This document shows positions 26,242-35,425 of a stretch of 64,000 bases of DNA, piece by piece. The translations under genes were made by a program, and so were the position numbers. Location: positions 1-64,000 of the forward strand of contig JAPJBO010000914.1 of assembly GCA_030068145.1 (NCBI GenBank), read 5' to 3'. The notes under the pieces were generated by a model, which had not been told where the DNA came from, ran no database searches, and saw nothing but the letters and a program-made list of their open reading frames with translations. Numbering within the stretch: the first letter of the stretch is position 1; each line of letters starts with the position of its first letter. The DNA comes from Diplonema papillatum. Taxonomy: Eukaryota; Euglenozoa; Diplonemea; Diplonemida; Diplonemidae.

Positions 26242-28863
26242 CTAGTGCCAAAGGCAGTGCTGTTGCAGCCGCAGTCTGTCGAGCCAGCCTTTCCTCCAGA
26301 AGACAATGTGATCGATACCAGTGTTGCAAGAGGAATTCGCTTTCATCGCTAACGGGTACTCGAGCTTGACCGCTCCGTCCACACGAACTGTCATCGCGCG
26401 AGTGTAGGGGTCGATCAGGTTTTCCACAAAGTAAAAGCGATTCAGCTCGAGAGGCATGTCGGCGACAATGTTACCATGGAAAAGCAGCCCCGTTGATGTG
26501 ATCTCCATCACCCAGCACGAATTCAAGCTGGAATCGAGAATGTCGATGCTGGGAAGATAGTCGGTGTCGTTCATGGCAATGTAGTAAGAGATGTAAAGGA
26601 ACCTGCCTCTATTAAGCGGCTCGGAAACGCTGTAGACTGAGGCACCAGACTCACCAAAGTACGCCGAGCCTCTGCCTTCTGCTTTGAACGACGTGTCAAC
26701 CATGGAGTTAGGGAATGTAGCTGAATCGCTATTAAACGTAATGTCTCGGTCGGAAAAACACATAGGCGCGGGAATGACGAAGAACAAACCACCGCTACCT
26801 CTTTTCAGTGTTCCGCTGGCCGCCATGCTCGCCGTCAGCGTCAAGGAAACAACTGTGGCTGAAGTTGCCGAGTAGGCTACCGGGTTCAAAGGCCCAAGCG
26901 TCATCTTCGATCCCGAAATGCTAACTAAGGACGTGTCCATCATCGTCGACTTCAGCGCGTTCCACCCAGTCAGCGCCGTCGAGGAAGTGACTGCAACCAG
27001 GCCATCAATTAGTGCTTGCTTAGTTGCCTCTGTGTCCACCCACACGTCCGGATCCCCTTTGATACTGACGGTTAGCATACCCCCATCCAACCCACGGTGG
27101 TCGGGAGATGTCATCGAGCCTGTCAATTCGTACAGCGAACACGCCACCTGCAGCCGCAATTCGTCGACCCAGCCTTTGCGCCTAAAGGCGAAGCCTCCGA
27201 TACCGTGACTGATGCACGTGGTACCACTTTTGCTCGCAAAGTTCTCGATCTTGACCTCTCCGTCCACACGAACTGTCATCATACCAGTGGAATAGTCGAT
27301 CAGGTGCTCCACAAAGTAAAAGCGATTCAGCTCGATAGGCATGTTCACGAAAATATCGGTGTCCGACGATGACAGCGACGATGCGAATTTTAGCCCCGTT
27401 GCCGCGATGGTCATCCACCAGCATCCTCTGAATCTGGTCTCAGCTTGGCCGATGCCGATGACAGAGGAGTCGTTCGTGGCAATGTAGTACGAGATGCTGG
27501 TGTACTTGTCGCCAGCTGGATAGAAAAAAGCTTGTAATAAGAATGTTGAAACACCGAAGTACGCCGAGCCGAGCCCCTCAGCGCTGAAAGACGTGTCAAC
27601 CACAGCGCCAGAGAATGAACTTGCGTCGGTATCAAACGCCAAGTGTTCGCTCATGCACAGCGTAGGCGACGCGGGAACGACAAAGAACAAATCATCGCTG
27701 CCAACACCCAAGGTGCCACTGGTCATCATGCTAGCATCCAAAGTCAACGAGACAACCGTCGGAACCGCTGTGAAAAACGAGGCTGCAGGCATCAAAGGAC
27801 CCAGAGTCAACGTCGACCCCGAAATGGTGACCAACTCCGTGTTCATCATCGTCGACTGCAACACGCTCCACCCAGTTGACGAAGGAGAGGCAAAGTCAGG
27901 TGTCAGACCGTCAATAAAAGCTTGTTTGGTTGCCTCCGAGTCAACCCAGTCATCCCCGCCTGCAATGCTGACTGTCAACATGAGACCTCCACCAGTTAAG
28001 GCTTCCATCGTCGGACGAGTCAAGTTGCCAAACATCAAGTACTCGTAGCAAGGAGGTGAAGTGGGGTCGTATCGATACATGCAAGGATGTTCTTCACATT
28101 GTTTCCCCGTGTGTTTTCCGGTGCACGAGCAGGGAATCCCGGGGTCGGTTGTGCACCTTCCACGGCCGCCGCCACCGCAGACTGACTCGTCATCGGCCGA
28201 GATTCCGAAGCAAACGTGGTCTCCTGTTGCGACCTTAACTTCAACTTGACACGTGCTCGACTCAGCGCCGGCACCAGTGGAAGTGAACGTGGCCGCCAGC
28301 ATGAAAGTGCTGCCCGCGTCTGCCAACAACGGGTTAAACGTGATGAACGCTGTTGCGCTGTGGCCAACATTTGTTCCCGGCACGGTGTGGAAGGAAGCAC
28401 GCGGGGCGGTGGTGGACCCGTAGCTTATCGTCATCGAAGAATCGGCGTTCCAGTCCGCATTGAACTCCACCACGAATTCTTTCGAATGAGGAATCAAGAG
28501 AACGGCCGACGCGTTCGTAATGCACCTGGGCGCAGCATACGTGTTGGAACACCCGTTGTACATGAAATCAATAGCGGCAACGTCACCTTCGGACAAGGCA
28601 CGACTCGCTCCGATGACCTCCGTCGTCTCAATGAGCAAGCCAGCATCACTCACGGCTCTTTTCTGATGCATGATGCTGGCGTAGTCGTACACCCCGATGT
28701 TGCGGCGGCCTAAACTCGAACTCGGGTCAGCGTTTACGGTCTGACCGTACTCGTTGGTCATGCGTACGTAGTTGTCTCGGTCGCTCCGCATAAACTCGTC
28801 GTCCAGCCCCATGACTCGCCCGATCATGCGGTTCGCGTCACTCCCTGTGAGGTTGGTTTGCAT
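26242..28863 (-). CDS. astacin-like (inactive) / EGF / concanavalin-repeat protein, main exon or fragment
   Basis: 873 open codons. The N-terminus is the second half of an astacin (M12A) metalloprotease: RMIGRVMGLDDEFMRSDRDN YV aligns with the HExxHxxGxxHExxRxDRDxYV signature, and VYDYASIMHQ with the Met-turn (SxMHY). All three zinc His are replaced (Arg, Arg, Asp) and the catalytic Glu is Met, so the domain should not be a protease. Then come a ~120-residue beta-rich linker with CITNASAVLL and STCQVEVKV, an EGF-like module (CFGISADDESVC ... CSCTGKHTGKQC), and two concanavalin-like repeats matching those of the 16.2-18.3 kb gene. An in-frame TAG lies just upstream of the nominal Met. A CAATAG there could be a 3' splice site following the exon at 30491-30955. 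Confidence 0.8.
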   Translation of the reverse strand: MQTNLTGSDANRMIGRVMGLDDEFMRSDRDNYVRMTNEYGQTVNADPSSSLGRRNIGVYDYASIMHQKRAVSDAGLLIETTEVIGASRALSEGDVAAIDFMYNGCSNTYAAPRCITNASAVLLIPHSKEFVVEFNADWNADSSMTISYGSTTAPRASFHTVPGTNVGHSATAFITFNPLLADAGSTFMLAATFTSTGAGAESSTCQVEVKVATGDHVCFGISADDESVCGGGGRGRCTTDPGIPCSCTGKHTGKQCEEHPCMYRYDPTSPPCYEYLMFGNLTRPTMEALTGGGLMLTVSIAGGDDWVDSEATKQAFIDGLTPDFASPSSTGWSVLQSTMMNTELVTISGSTLTLGPLMPAASFFTAVPTVVSLTLDASMMTSGTLGVGSDDLFFVVPASPTLCMSEHLAFDTDASSFSGAVVDTSFSAEGLGSAYFGVSTFLLQAFFYPAGDKYTSISYYIATNDSSVIGIGQAETRFRGCWWMTIAATGLKFASSLSSSDTDIFVNMPIELNRFYFVEHLIDYSTGMMTVRVDGEVKIENFASKSGTTCISHGIGGFAFRRKGWVDELRLQVACSLYELTGSMTSPDHRGLDGGMLTVSIKGDPDVWVDTEATKQALIDGLVAVTSSTALTGWNALKSTMMDTSLVSISGSKMTLGPLNPVAYSATSATVVSLTLTASMAASGTLKRGSGGLFFVIPAPMCFSDRDITFNSDSATFPNSMVDTSFKAEGRGSAYFGESGASVYSVSEPLNRGRFLYISYYIAMNDTDYLPSIDILDSSLNSCWVMEITSTGLLFHGNIVADMPLELNRFYFVENLIDPYTRAMTVRVDGAVKLEYPLAMKANSSCNTGIDHIVFWRKGWLDRLRLQQHCLWH

Positions 28864-30490
28864 AAAGTGCGTCTATTGCAGCATATCTTGAGGTTAAGAA
28901 AGTCGGTGTATGAAAGTCTCTGGTTGACCGGCCGACGGTATCATGTGACGCAGCTTGTTCCAGAACGCTTTCGTCTCGAAGAATAATTATATGCTCAACA
29001 CCGCACCGTGTCGTGTATCGTTCAAGCCACAGATATATTAGGCGGGCCGGAAGACAACGGTGAGAGGAAGTATCTTAGTTTAACGTTCTAGGCAGAACAC
29101 TCCCGGTATGCACGGTTGATGCCAGCATGAAGCCTTCTTCGAAGCAAAAGGCGGTGGTACCCCCGAAAACCCCGTATTGCGTAGTTCCAGCGAAGCTCGT
29201 GCGGGGTTTGTGAAACGGTGAGGGCTACATTCTATAAGTGCTATATAAGTTATATAAGCCCCGTCAGGACCGTTTAGACACTCTGCATGTGGAGTATCAG
29301 GATGTAGGGGCCCCCTTAGGGCCCCCTAGGCATAGTGGTCAAACGATTCGCATTATCGCATATTATCGCATTTGGGGGATTGGCGCCAATTATCGCACTT
29401 TCATTCGCATTATCGCACGATTAAAACCTGGGCAAATACAGTTATGGACTATCGCATATTATCGCATGCCGCGATAATGCGATAATTATTGTCGCATGCG
29501 AATCGTTTGACCACTATGCCTAGGGCAGTGATAAAACGCGTTTGGCACGATTTGCCAAACGTCTGGCATTTGGCTGACATTGCCCTGCAGACAGGAAAGA
29601 AGAATCATCACAAGAGATGGAACCACGAGGATGCGATTTCTGTGAGGCAAGACCTGTACTACTCCGGTTCGTCACTTTAGTATGCTGAAGTTGTCATCGT
29701 CGCAGGTACCGACCGGTCGAACCCCCAGGCCTACACAGTCTGCAGCAAGTGACTGATGCGGGATGACAGACACTTCACCTGCCTGTCCCCGTTCTGAAAC
29801 TGATACACAAGCTTGAAATTTCCGAGATTCCCAAAACTTCTCTTTCGCGACATTTCTTCGTTTGATTTTGCGTTGCTGCCAGAGGACAAATAACCAACGT
29901 GGACCTTTGCGAGCACACTATGCTGCAGACGTTTCTCAAGGCTTAAAAAACGAGTTTGCGGAAAAGTCCCCGCATAGTTCACTGGGGTCTGACCGGTGTA
30001 CAGCCCGATACCCTACCAAAAATGGTTCCGCGTTCAAATACGCCATCAGAAGCCTCTGAAGAGCCTTCTAGCACTACGCAGTATCCGCTACGATGGTATG
30101 TGGTAGCAGCAGCCACCACACTACACAGCATACACAGCATACGTGGATGTATCCACTAGCAGCGTAGTCCTACGGGTACAGTGTACGGTGTATGGTATGC
30201 TACTAGCAGCCACCACCATCCACTAGCACTACGCAGTATCCTCTACGGGCTGTAGGACGGTATGTGGTAGCACCAGCAGCCACTACACATCCTACGTTGG
30301 ATGGTATCCAAGAGCAGCGTAGTCTTCTATGATGTCCCCAATGCAATTTTATGGGTTTTTAGGGGGTCCTCCGGTCTGCTGGTCGTAAACCGCCAAGTAG
30401 ACACATATGCAATCTGATGCAGTGTCGCTCTTCTGAGCACACGTTTTCGGCGTTCTCTAGCACTCCCCAGGTGCAATCGACCCTCGGAGT
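28864..30490. other. 1.6-kb interval inside the astacin-like gene (intron or insertion)
   Basis: Separates the two halves of the astacin-like gene. It holds a TIR element (29324-29525), a repeated CACTACGCAGTATCC and GGTATGTGGTAGCA block (30070-30300), and sequence near 29076-29150 shared with 58215-58285. No coding sequence that would complete the missing centre of the astacin domain was recognised. It may be a repeat-swollen intron or a disruption. Confidence 0.55.
29324..29525. mobile_element. ~200-bp TIR element (MITE)
   Basis: Terminal inverted repeats of about 30 bp, CCCTAGGCATAGTGGTCAAA CGATTCGCAT at the left and the reverse complement at the right end. The interior is rich in ATTATCGCA repeats. 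The outermost CCTAGG is itself palindromic, so TIR and target duplication cannot be separated by eye. No ORF. Confidence 0.85.
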
Positions 30491-30955
30491 TCATAATTTC
30501 TTTCGCTTACAGGTGTTCCGGGGCGTGCAAAGACAAGGCGAATGGCTATTATGCATACCGCAGAGAACCGAAAGGACAATGTGAAGGACGCCTGGCTCTA
30601 CCGCCGTGATCTCGCACTTCCAGGTTATTGAATGTCTGAAGACCAAGTACGGCTTCGGGCAGTCGGCTTCAATGCGGCATCTCGTGAACCGGATGCAGGT
30701 CTTCTTCTCCCACTCCGCGATGGCATCGATGACAGGTTGATAGTCCTCGGGAAGGTGCGGGAACTGGGCGCCTGGGCTCGACTCTTCCGTTTGAACGACG
30801 TAGTTCACCTTCCCCTGGTCCCAGAGTTCCGATCTCGCGGCGCTGTTTCCCAGTGCGTTTGCACGCCTCGCGGACACCTGCGGCTCCCCAATGACAGCCG
30901 CCAACACGTCGCCCGGCTCGTTGAAAACCAGCAGTGCAAGACAAAAACGCAGCAT
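30491..30955 (-). CDS. signal peptide and N-terminal half of the astacin-like protein
   Basis: 154 open codons: MLRFCLALLVF signal peptide, a propeptide-like stretch, then SELWDQGKVNYVVQ and VIDAIAEWEKKTCIRF, the typical start of an astacin catalytic domain (W..G.V.Y ... I...TC..F). Homology fades after about TWKCEITAV. A GTAGAG there could be a 5' splice site, and the last 30 codons would then be intronic. Upstream, the GTGTTCACCTGGTTGG string matches the 5' flank of the 16.2-18.3 kb gene, supporting this as the true gene start. The central zinc-binding part resumes in the 26242-28863 segment. Confidence 0.7.
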   Translation of the reverse strand: MLRFCLALLVFNEPGDVLAAVIGEPQVSARRANALGNSAARSELWDQGKVNYVVQTEESSPGAQFPHLPEDYQPVIDAIAEWEKKTCIRFTRCRIEADCPKPYLVFRHSITWKCEITAVEPGVLHIVLSVLCGMHNSHSPCLCTPRNTCKRKKL

Positions 30956-31154
30956 GTCGCCCGCTTGAGTGGGAATGGAATGTCTTAAGCTTTTTTTCTA
31001 GCGTTGTTTGCGGATTCGATTTCTGTGGTGTTCACCTGGTTGGAAAGAACGTCTGTTGACTCAAGCCTAGAGAAGGATCCTTCTGAACATCCCGATACCC
31101 CTCGGACAGCATCTGGGTACAGCCTGGGTGCAGCAGCGTCACCTCCCCTTAATG
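30956..31154 (-). promoter_or_regulatory. 5' flank of the astacin-like gene, shared with the paralogue
   Basis: TGTGGTGTTCACCTGGTTGG at about 31025-31045 corresponds to the region just upstream of the 18.26-kb gene start (TTGTGTTCACCTGGTTGGG). The conserved position upstream of two paralogues suggests 5' UTR or promoter. No TATA box identified. Confidence 0.45.
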
Positions 31155-31587
31155 TGTGCAGGGTAAAGCCTGCTACAAGGGAACCAAGCTCCACATGTTC
31201 AGCGGTACTGCAGAGCTACGAGCCTACGGATCAAGTGGCTACTGCAGTAGGCTGAGGGAATTGGCACAGCGGAATGTTCAACTAAAACAATGGTGGATGG
31301 TGGATGGAAGGTGATCGTCTTGGTGGGCGTTGATACACCCAAACCATTCCTTTCATCCCAGGTTGAAGTGGCTTCACCCTTTCCCTTTGATGTCATGCGT
31401 GTTGTGTCTCAGCATTTGGTGAAACCTGACCAACCAAGCAAAGGACAAGGAGAGTTCGTGACAATTCCCAACTTTGCCAATTGGGATATCCTACGAGCGC
31501 TGCGTTGGGGTTCGGAAGCGCAAAAGAAATCCTTCGTTTTGTTCTATTATTTTACTTGTTAGTTGTCGACAACTTTTTTTGTACTGA
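31155..31587. other. partial repeat R1, then no gene
   Basis: 31155-31255 is a diverged piece of dispersed repeat R1 (GTAAAGCCTGCTACAAGGGA, GTACTGCAGAGC, TCAAGTGGCTAC). The remainder has a 90-codon unrecognised frame (31290-31562). The last part, ATTATTTTACTTGTTAGTTG TCGAC to the GAGGTGTCA at 31594, is shared with 54140-54205. Confidence 0.5.
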
Positions 31588-31631
31588 GGTGTCATTCAGA
31601 TGTAAATCCAAAGCCGCCCACGTCAAATTCT

Positions 31632-31684
31632 GTTAAGCATTGAGTTCTTTTAAGTACATGAACCACATGGATTAGCATGCACTG
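31632..31684 (-). repeat. 3' tail of non-LTR element copy 4
   Basis: GTTAAGCA plus the tail TTGAGTTCTTTTAAG ... CATGCACTG; 3' end of the long copy. Confidence 0.85.
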
Positions 31685-34618
31685 CCTTGAAAGTCAGGTT
31701 ATCGGATGACGTCGTCACCTGCCATTGCGTCGTCAAGGTCGAGCATTTGTGGAGCTAGCGGGGTTTGGCTTTCTTGCGATTCCAGAGACTGAGTCGGCGA
31801 GTACGAGGGCGGGCACGTGTGTCCGTTTTTCACTTTCGAGGGCGTTGGTGTGCCCGTGGTCCCCGGTCGTTTCTGAGAGCTGCTTGCCCTCGGTACCTTC
31901 TTCTTCCTTCGATGCACCCCTGAGTCGGGGGTGGTCGCCTTCGTCTTCTTCCGCTTGCGGCCGGCGATCGGGCCTTCCTTCGGGGTGCCTAGCACCCTTT
32001 TCTTCAGCGCTGGTCGTTCGCTGGTTCCTGGCGTTGGTGGCGGCCTTTTGGTCGCCCGTCCGGTCGTCGCCGTCTCCTTTTTCGTTGCCGCGGGCGGCGC
32101 TTGCGCCGCTCGCTTTCCAACTGGCGTTCCCCGTTGTACGCCCACCTGGGTGGGTGAGGAGGGCCTCTTCTTCTTGTTGCGTCCGGGGGTTGACGGGACG
32201 TTCGGTTCGTTGGACTGGTGGTGGCCGCGGCGGCAACATGCCGCCGGTCGCCTCTGCGTCAGCGTAGGGAGCCTCTTGCACTCTTGGCAGGTTCCTCTGC
32301 CATGCGTGCGGCAGGCATGATGCCCGCTGCGGCAACACGCCGCCGCCGTCTTGCACTCGCCGCACTTCGTCGTGCTGTGCTCTGCGCACACCGCGATCGG
32401 CTGCCCATCGTTCGCGTGGTGATGGTGCCGGCAGCACATCTCTACCGTGGGCACGTCCCTTCGGACGAGTGCTCTGCACGCCTCACACTTCCCTTTGTGA
32501 TGGGTCGCGCACGTGACGAGTGCCTTCTCTATATCGACACCCGGCATATGCACGGGGTCTGGGTGCAGTTGTGGTGGGGCAGGCAGGGCCCACCTCGCCG
32601 CTCTCCCGATCGTCCAGTCAGGGTACGCCGGGCACTGCGTCCCTACATCGCTTCCTTTCACTTGTTCCTCAAGTATCGTCCCCGTGTGTGCCTCGCGAAA
32701 GCGTGGCCTGGGCCGTACACCCGATATCCCCGAGATGCCCATGAACGACAGCGACGTCGTCGGGCACACCCTCTCCCCTCTCATGCAGCTTCCCAGCCCT
32801 TGCTGTGCCGCCAGCTTGTCCAACGCGCTCATCATGCAGCGCAGGACGTTTCCCCGTTCTCTCACCCCCTTCGGCGCATTCCCGTGCAGCGGCATGCTGA
32901 GGCCCGAGAAGAGTTCAAAGTCGATCGCAAGCTCTAGCATTGACGCCTGCCCGCTCTCGGTCCACTGCATGTCAGACAGCCACGCTACCAACGCATAAAA
33001 CGTCGGTAGTCCCCAGGTCTTGTTTCGCTCCCACGTCCATGCCGGGGCAATCCGCGCAAAGGGGTGGTCAAATTTCTCGGCAGGCATCGCATCCGCTCTC
33101 GACCAGGGGGTCGTGGGGTTCCTGGCTACCCAGCCACGTGCTTCGAGCCCTGCACGTTCCGCAAGGATTTCAGCCATCATCTCCTGGAGCCGCCTCGATA
33201 AGTGGGCGTTCCCCGGTACAACCACACCATGTTCCAGCGTGCATCGGGGCCACTCGGTTCGGTTGGCCGCCATCAGCCCGGCGTGTGCTTCCCGCCGGCG
33301 AATGTGTGAGTATGCGTCGCAGTCCCAGTAGATATGCTGTTCGTTCTCCGTCACGCCGCTCCCACAGTGCTTGCAGCTGGGCGCCTGCGGCTCAGCTCCA
33401 GCCTGCCTCATCCGCGACGTGAACTCCGCCGTGTTCACACCCCCCGCAATCGCAACTCGAATTAGCTTCGCCGTGTGCGCGGAACATTCCCTCGTCTTCC
33501 AGAACGCATTCGTGCGCTCCAAGTCGGCTCTTTCCAGCCCCTGATATCCTGGCCTTCTCGCCATCAGTCGGGCCCACGTCCTCGTTCTCAGGTCCGCCCT
33601 CACTTCGTGCCCCCTCTTCGAGGGCGACGAGGCCAGCGGGTCGAACACTGCACCATTCCGTCGTAGCGTGCGAGATAGGGGCCCAGGCTCCCATATGTGT
33701 CCACACTCCTCCATGCTCCTCATCGCCAGCCCGACTGGGCCGAGGGGTTGGTCCCCCTCGGCGTACCGCCCCCGGATACTCTCCATCAGAGGTAGCAGTC
33801 GCGGCAGCCTCTCGCACGCCGCGTAGAACGCCGTCGTCACCCGGTACGCTAAACACGTACCGGGGTCCGTCAGGTGGCCCTTCTCCTGGAAGTTCAGGAC
33901 CATTTCTCTCGCGCGCTTCGGGTTTGCTCCACCCCAGATCAGACCCATCACCGACGTCGTCAACCGCTTCATCGCCACCTTTGACACCGGCGCGAAGGAG
34001 CAGCCCGATAGCGCTGCCGGCAACACATTCGACTGCACAATACGGACCCGCTTTTCGTACCGGAATGGCGCGTGGCGGAGGCCCTCCGCTAGGGCCGCCG
34101 CCCTCTCTACCCTCTTAGAGTCGGACCTCTCCTTTCTGTTCTTCGCCGTTGAGACTAGGGCCCCCAGACACGTGACGGACTTGCTAAATCGCAGCAGCGC
34201 ATTTCCGCTTCGGAGTCTGAGCGTCGACTGGTGCCTCTGCCTCGTCGAGAATGCGATGGTCTTCTCGAGGTTTAGCTGCATTCCGGTGAGTGTGCAGAAC
34301 TCGTCAACAATGTCGACTCCCTTTTGCAGTGCGGCCTCCGACAGCCTGGACAGTAGTGTGGCATCATCCGCGTACGACTTAGGACTCACACCCTCAGCTT
34401 CTTTTTTGACCGCTTTCATCACTACCGACAGCAGGGCATTGATGAGTATGACGGACACAGGGCACCCTTGAAGGATACCGTTGGTCACACTAAACTCCCT
34501 GCCCACCCCTAGCGGCAACTTGAAGCGTCTTGCGAGCAGACTGTAAATCGCCCTCAGCGGCTTGAGAACCCGACCGTGCAGTCCTAAGTCCTCAGCCAGG
34601 CGTAGCACTACCTCTCTG
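31685..34618 (-). mobile_element. non-LTR retroelement, copy 4 (longest, 5'-truncated)
   Basis: About 2.9 kb on the minus strand, from a truncation in the RT domain to the 3' tail. It joins directly to the 3' tail of copy 3 (34619-34670). The intact frame and near-identity to copy 5 point to recent insertion. The 5' UTR, any endonuclease and the first RT motifs are missing. Confidence 0.9.
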
Positions 34619-34626
34619 TTAAGCAT
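31699..34626 (-). CDS. non-LTR retrotransposon reverse transcriptase, 5'-truncated
   Basis: 975 open codons. The first residues MLN come from target sequence at the junction. Order: RT motif B (GILQGCPVSVILINAL, near residue 60), motif C YADD (SYADDATLL, near 85), RT thumb, a CCHC motif (CKHCGSGVTENEQHIYWDC, near residue 430), then MLELAIDFELFSG. Three tandem Cys/His modules follow (CATHHKGKCEAC ... CCRHHHH; CAEHSTTKCGEC ... CCRSGHH; CRTHGRGTCQEC ... CCRRGHH), and a ~180-residue Lys/Arg/Pro/Thr-rich tail ending LDLDDAMAGDDVIR. RT motif A and the upstream domains are absent, so it cannot be autonomous. The three-fold module is unfamiliar to me in this position and may bind the RNA tail or target. 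Confidence 0.9.
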   Translation of the reverse strand: MLNREVVLRLAEDLGLHGRVLKPLRAIYSLLARRFKLPLGVGREFSVTNGILQGCPVSVILINALLSVVMKAVKKEAEGVSPKSYADDATLLSRLSEAALQKGVDIVDEFCTLTGMQLNLEKTIAFSTRQRHQSTLRLRSGNALLRFSKSVTCLGALVSTAKNRKERSDSKRVERAAALAEGLRHAPFRYEKRVRIVQSNVLPAALSGCSFAPVSKVAMKRLTTSVMGLIWGGANPKRAREMVLNFQEKGHLTDPGTCLAYRVTTAFYAACERLPRLLPLMESIRGRYAEGDQPLGPVGLAMRSMEECGHIWEPGPLSRTLRRNGAVFDPLASSPSKRGHEVRADLRTRTWARLMARRPGYQGLERADLERTNAFWKTRECSAHTAKLIRVAIAGGVNTAEFTSRMRQAGAEPQAPSCKHCGSGVTENEQHIYWDCDAYSHIRRREAHAGLMAANRTEWPRCTLEHGVVVPGNAHLSRRLQEMMAEILAERAGLEARGWVARNPTTPWSRADAMPAEKFDHPFARIAPAWTWERNKTWGLPTFYALVAWLSDMQWTESGQASMLELAIDFELFSGLSMPLHGNAPKGVRERGNVLRCMMSALDKLAAQQGLGSCMRGERVCPTTSLSFMGISGISGVRPRPRFREAHTGTILEEQVKGSDVGTQCPAYPDWTIGRAARWALPAPPQLHPDPVHMPGVDIEKALVTCATHHKGKCEACRALVRRDVPTVEMCCRHHHHANDGQPIAVCAEHSTTKCGECKTAAACCRSGHHACRTHGRGTCQECKRLPTLTQRRPAACCRRGHHQSNEPNVPSTPGRNKKKRPSSPTQVGVQRGTPVGKRAAQAPPAATKKETATTGRATKRPPPTPGTSERPALKKRVLGTPKEGPIAGRKRKKTKATTPDSGVHRRKKKVPRASSSQKRPGTTGTPTPSKVKNGHTCPPSYSPTQSLESQESQTPLAPQMLDLDDAMAGDDVIR

Positions 34627-34670
34627 TGAGTTCTTTTAAGTACATGAACCACACGGATTAACATGCACTG
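34619..34670 (-). repeat. 3' tail of non-LTR element copy 3
   Basis: Tail with GTTAAGCA; carries CACACGG and TTAACATG variants, showing independent drift from the other tails. Confidence 0.8.
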
Positions 34671-35337
34671 TGTCGCCGCTTAAGGTTACTCTATGACGTC
34701 GTCACCTGTCATTGCGTCGTCAAGGTCGAGTACTTGTGGCGCCAGGGGCGCTGGGCTTTCTTGCGGTTCTGGAGATTGCGTGGAGGGGCACAGGTGCGGA
34801 CAGGCTTGCACGTTTTTCACTCTCGAGTGCATTGGAGTGCTTGGGGACGTCGAACGTTTCTGGTAGCTGTTTGCTTTAAGGGCCTTCCTCTTTCTTCGTT
34901 GCACCCCTGACTCGGGTGTGGTCGCCTTCGCCTTCTTCCGCTTGCGGCCGGCGATCGGGCTCTCCTTCGGGGTGCCGAGCACCCTCTTTTTCAACGCTGG
35001 TCGTTCGCCGGTCCCTGGCGTTGGTGGCGGCCTCTTGGCTGCCCGTCCGGTCGTCGCCGTCCTCTGCTTCGCTACGGCGGGCGGCGCCTGCGCCGCGCGC
35101 TTTCCCGCCGGCGTTGTGGGTGAGAGGGGTCTCTTCTTCTTTTTGCTGTGTCCGGGGGTTGCCGGGGCGTTCGGTTCGTTGGGTTGGTGGTGGCCGCGGC
35201 GGCAGCACGCTGCCGATCTCCTCTGCGTCAACGTAGGGAGCCTCCTGCATTCTTGGCAGGTTCCTCTGCCATGCGTGCGGCAGGCATGATGCCCGCTGCG
35301 GCAGCACGCCGCCGCCGTCTTGCACCCGCCGCACTTC
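34671..35337 (-). mobile_element. 5'-truncated non-LTR element, copy 3 (subfamily a)
   Basis: Minus-strand fragment lying between the tails at 34619-34670 and 35338-35389. Same subfamily as copy 2 (3' UTR CGCCGCTTAAGGTTACT). It lacks a ~22-bp stretch in the basic tail that copy 2 has. Confidence 0.85.
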
Positions 35338-35384
35338 GTTAAGCATTGAGTTCTTTTAAGTACATGAACCACATGGATTAGCAT
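34686..35384 (-). pseudogene. C-terminal retroelement fragment fused in frame to the upstream tail
   Basis: 232 open codons. The first 16 (MLIHVVHVLKRTQCLT) are translated from the neighbouring 3' tail and target sequence, then KCGGCKTAAACCRSGHH, CRTHGRGTCQEC, CCRRGHH and the basic tail to DDVIE. A read-through ORF created by head-to-tail insertion, unlikely to be functional. Confidence 0.8.
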
Positions 35385-35389
35385 GCACT
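35338..35389 (-). repeat. tail-only insertion next to the right half of target T2
   Basis: GTTAAGCA-tail-GTTAAGCA with no element body on its right: a maximally truncated first insertion into T2. Confidence 0.8.
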
Positions 35390-35425
35390 GTTAAGCAGCG
35401 GCTGCCAAGACTTGCTGTAGATGAA

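Larger units (their letters stand above)
31588..35425. other. structured ~80-nt repeat (target copy T2), split by two retroelements
   Basis: Left half 31588-31639 (GGTGTCA, hairpin AGATGTAAATCT, GCCGCCCACG, then GTTAAGCA). Right half 35390-35425 (GTTAAGCAGCGGCTGCCAAG ACTTG). The right end TGACACC has decayed (GCTGTAG). Left half nearly identical to that of T3. Confidence 0.6.
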
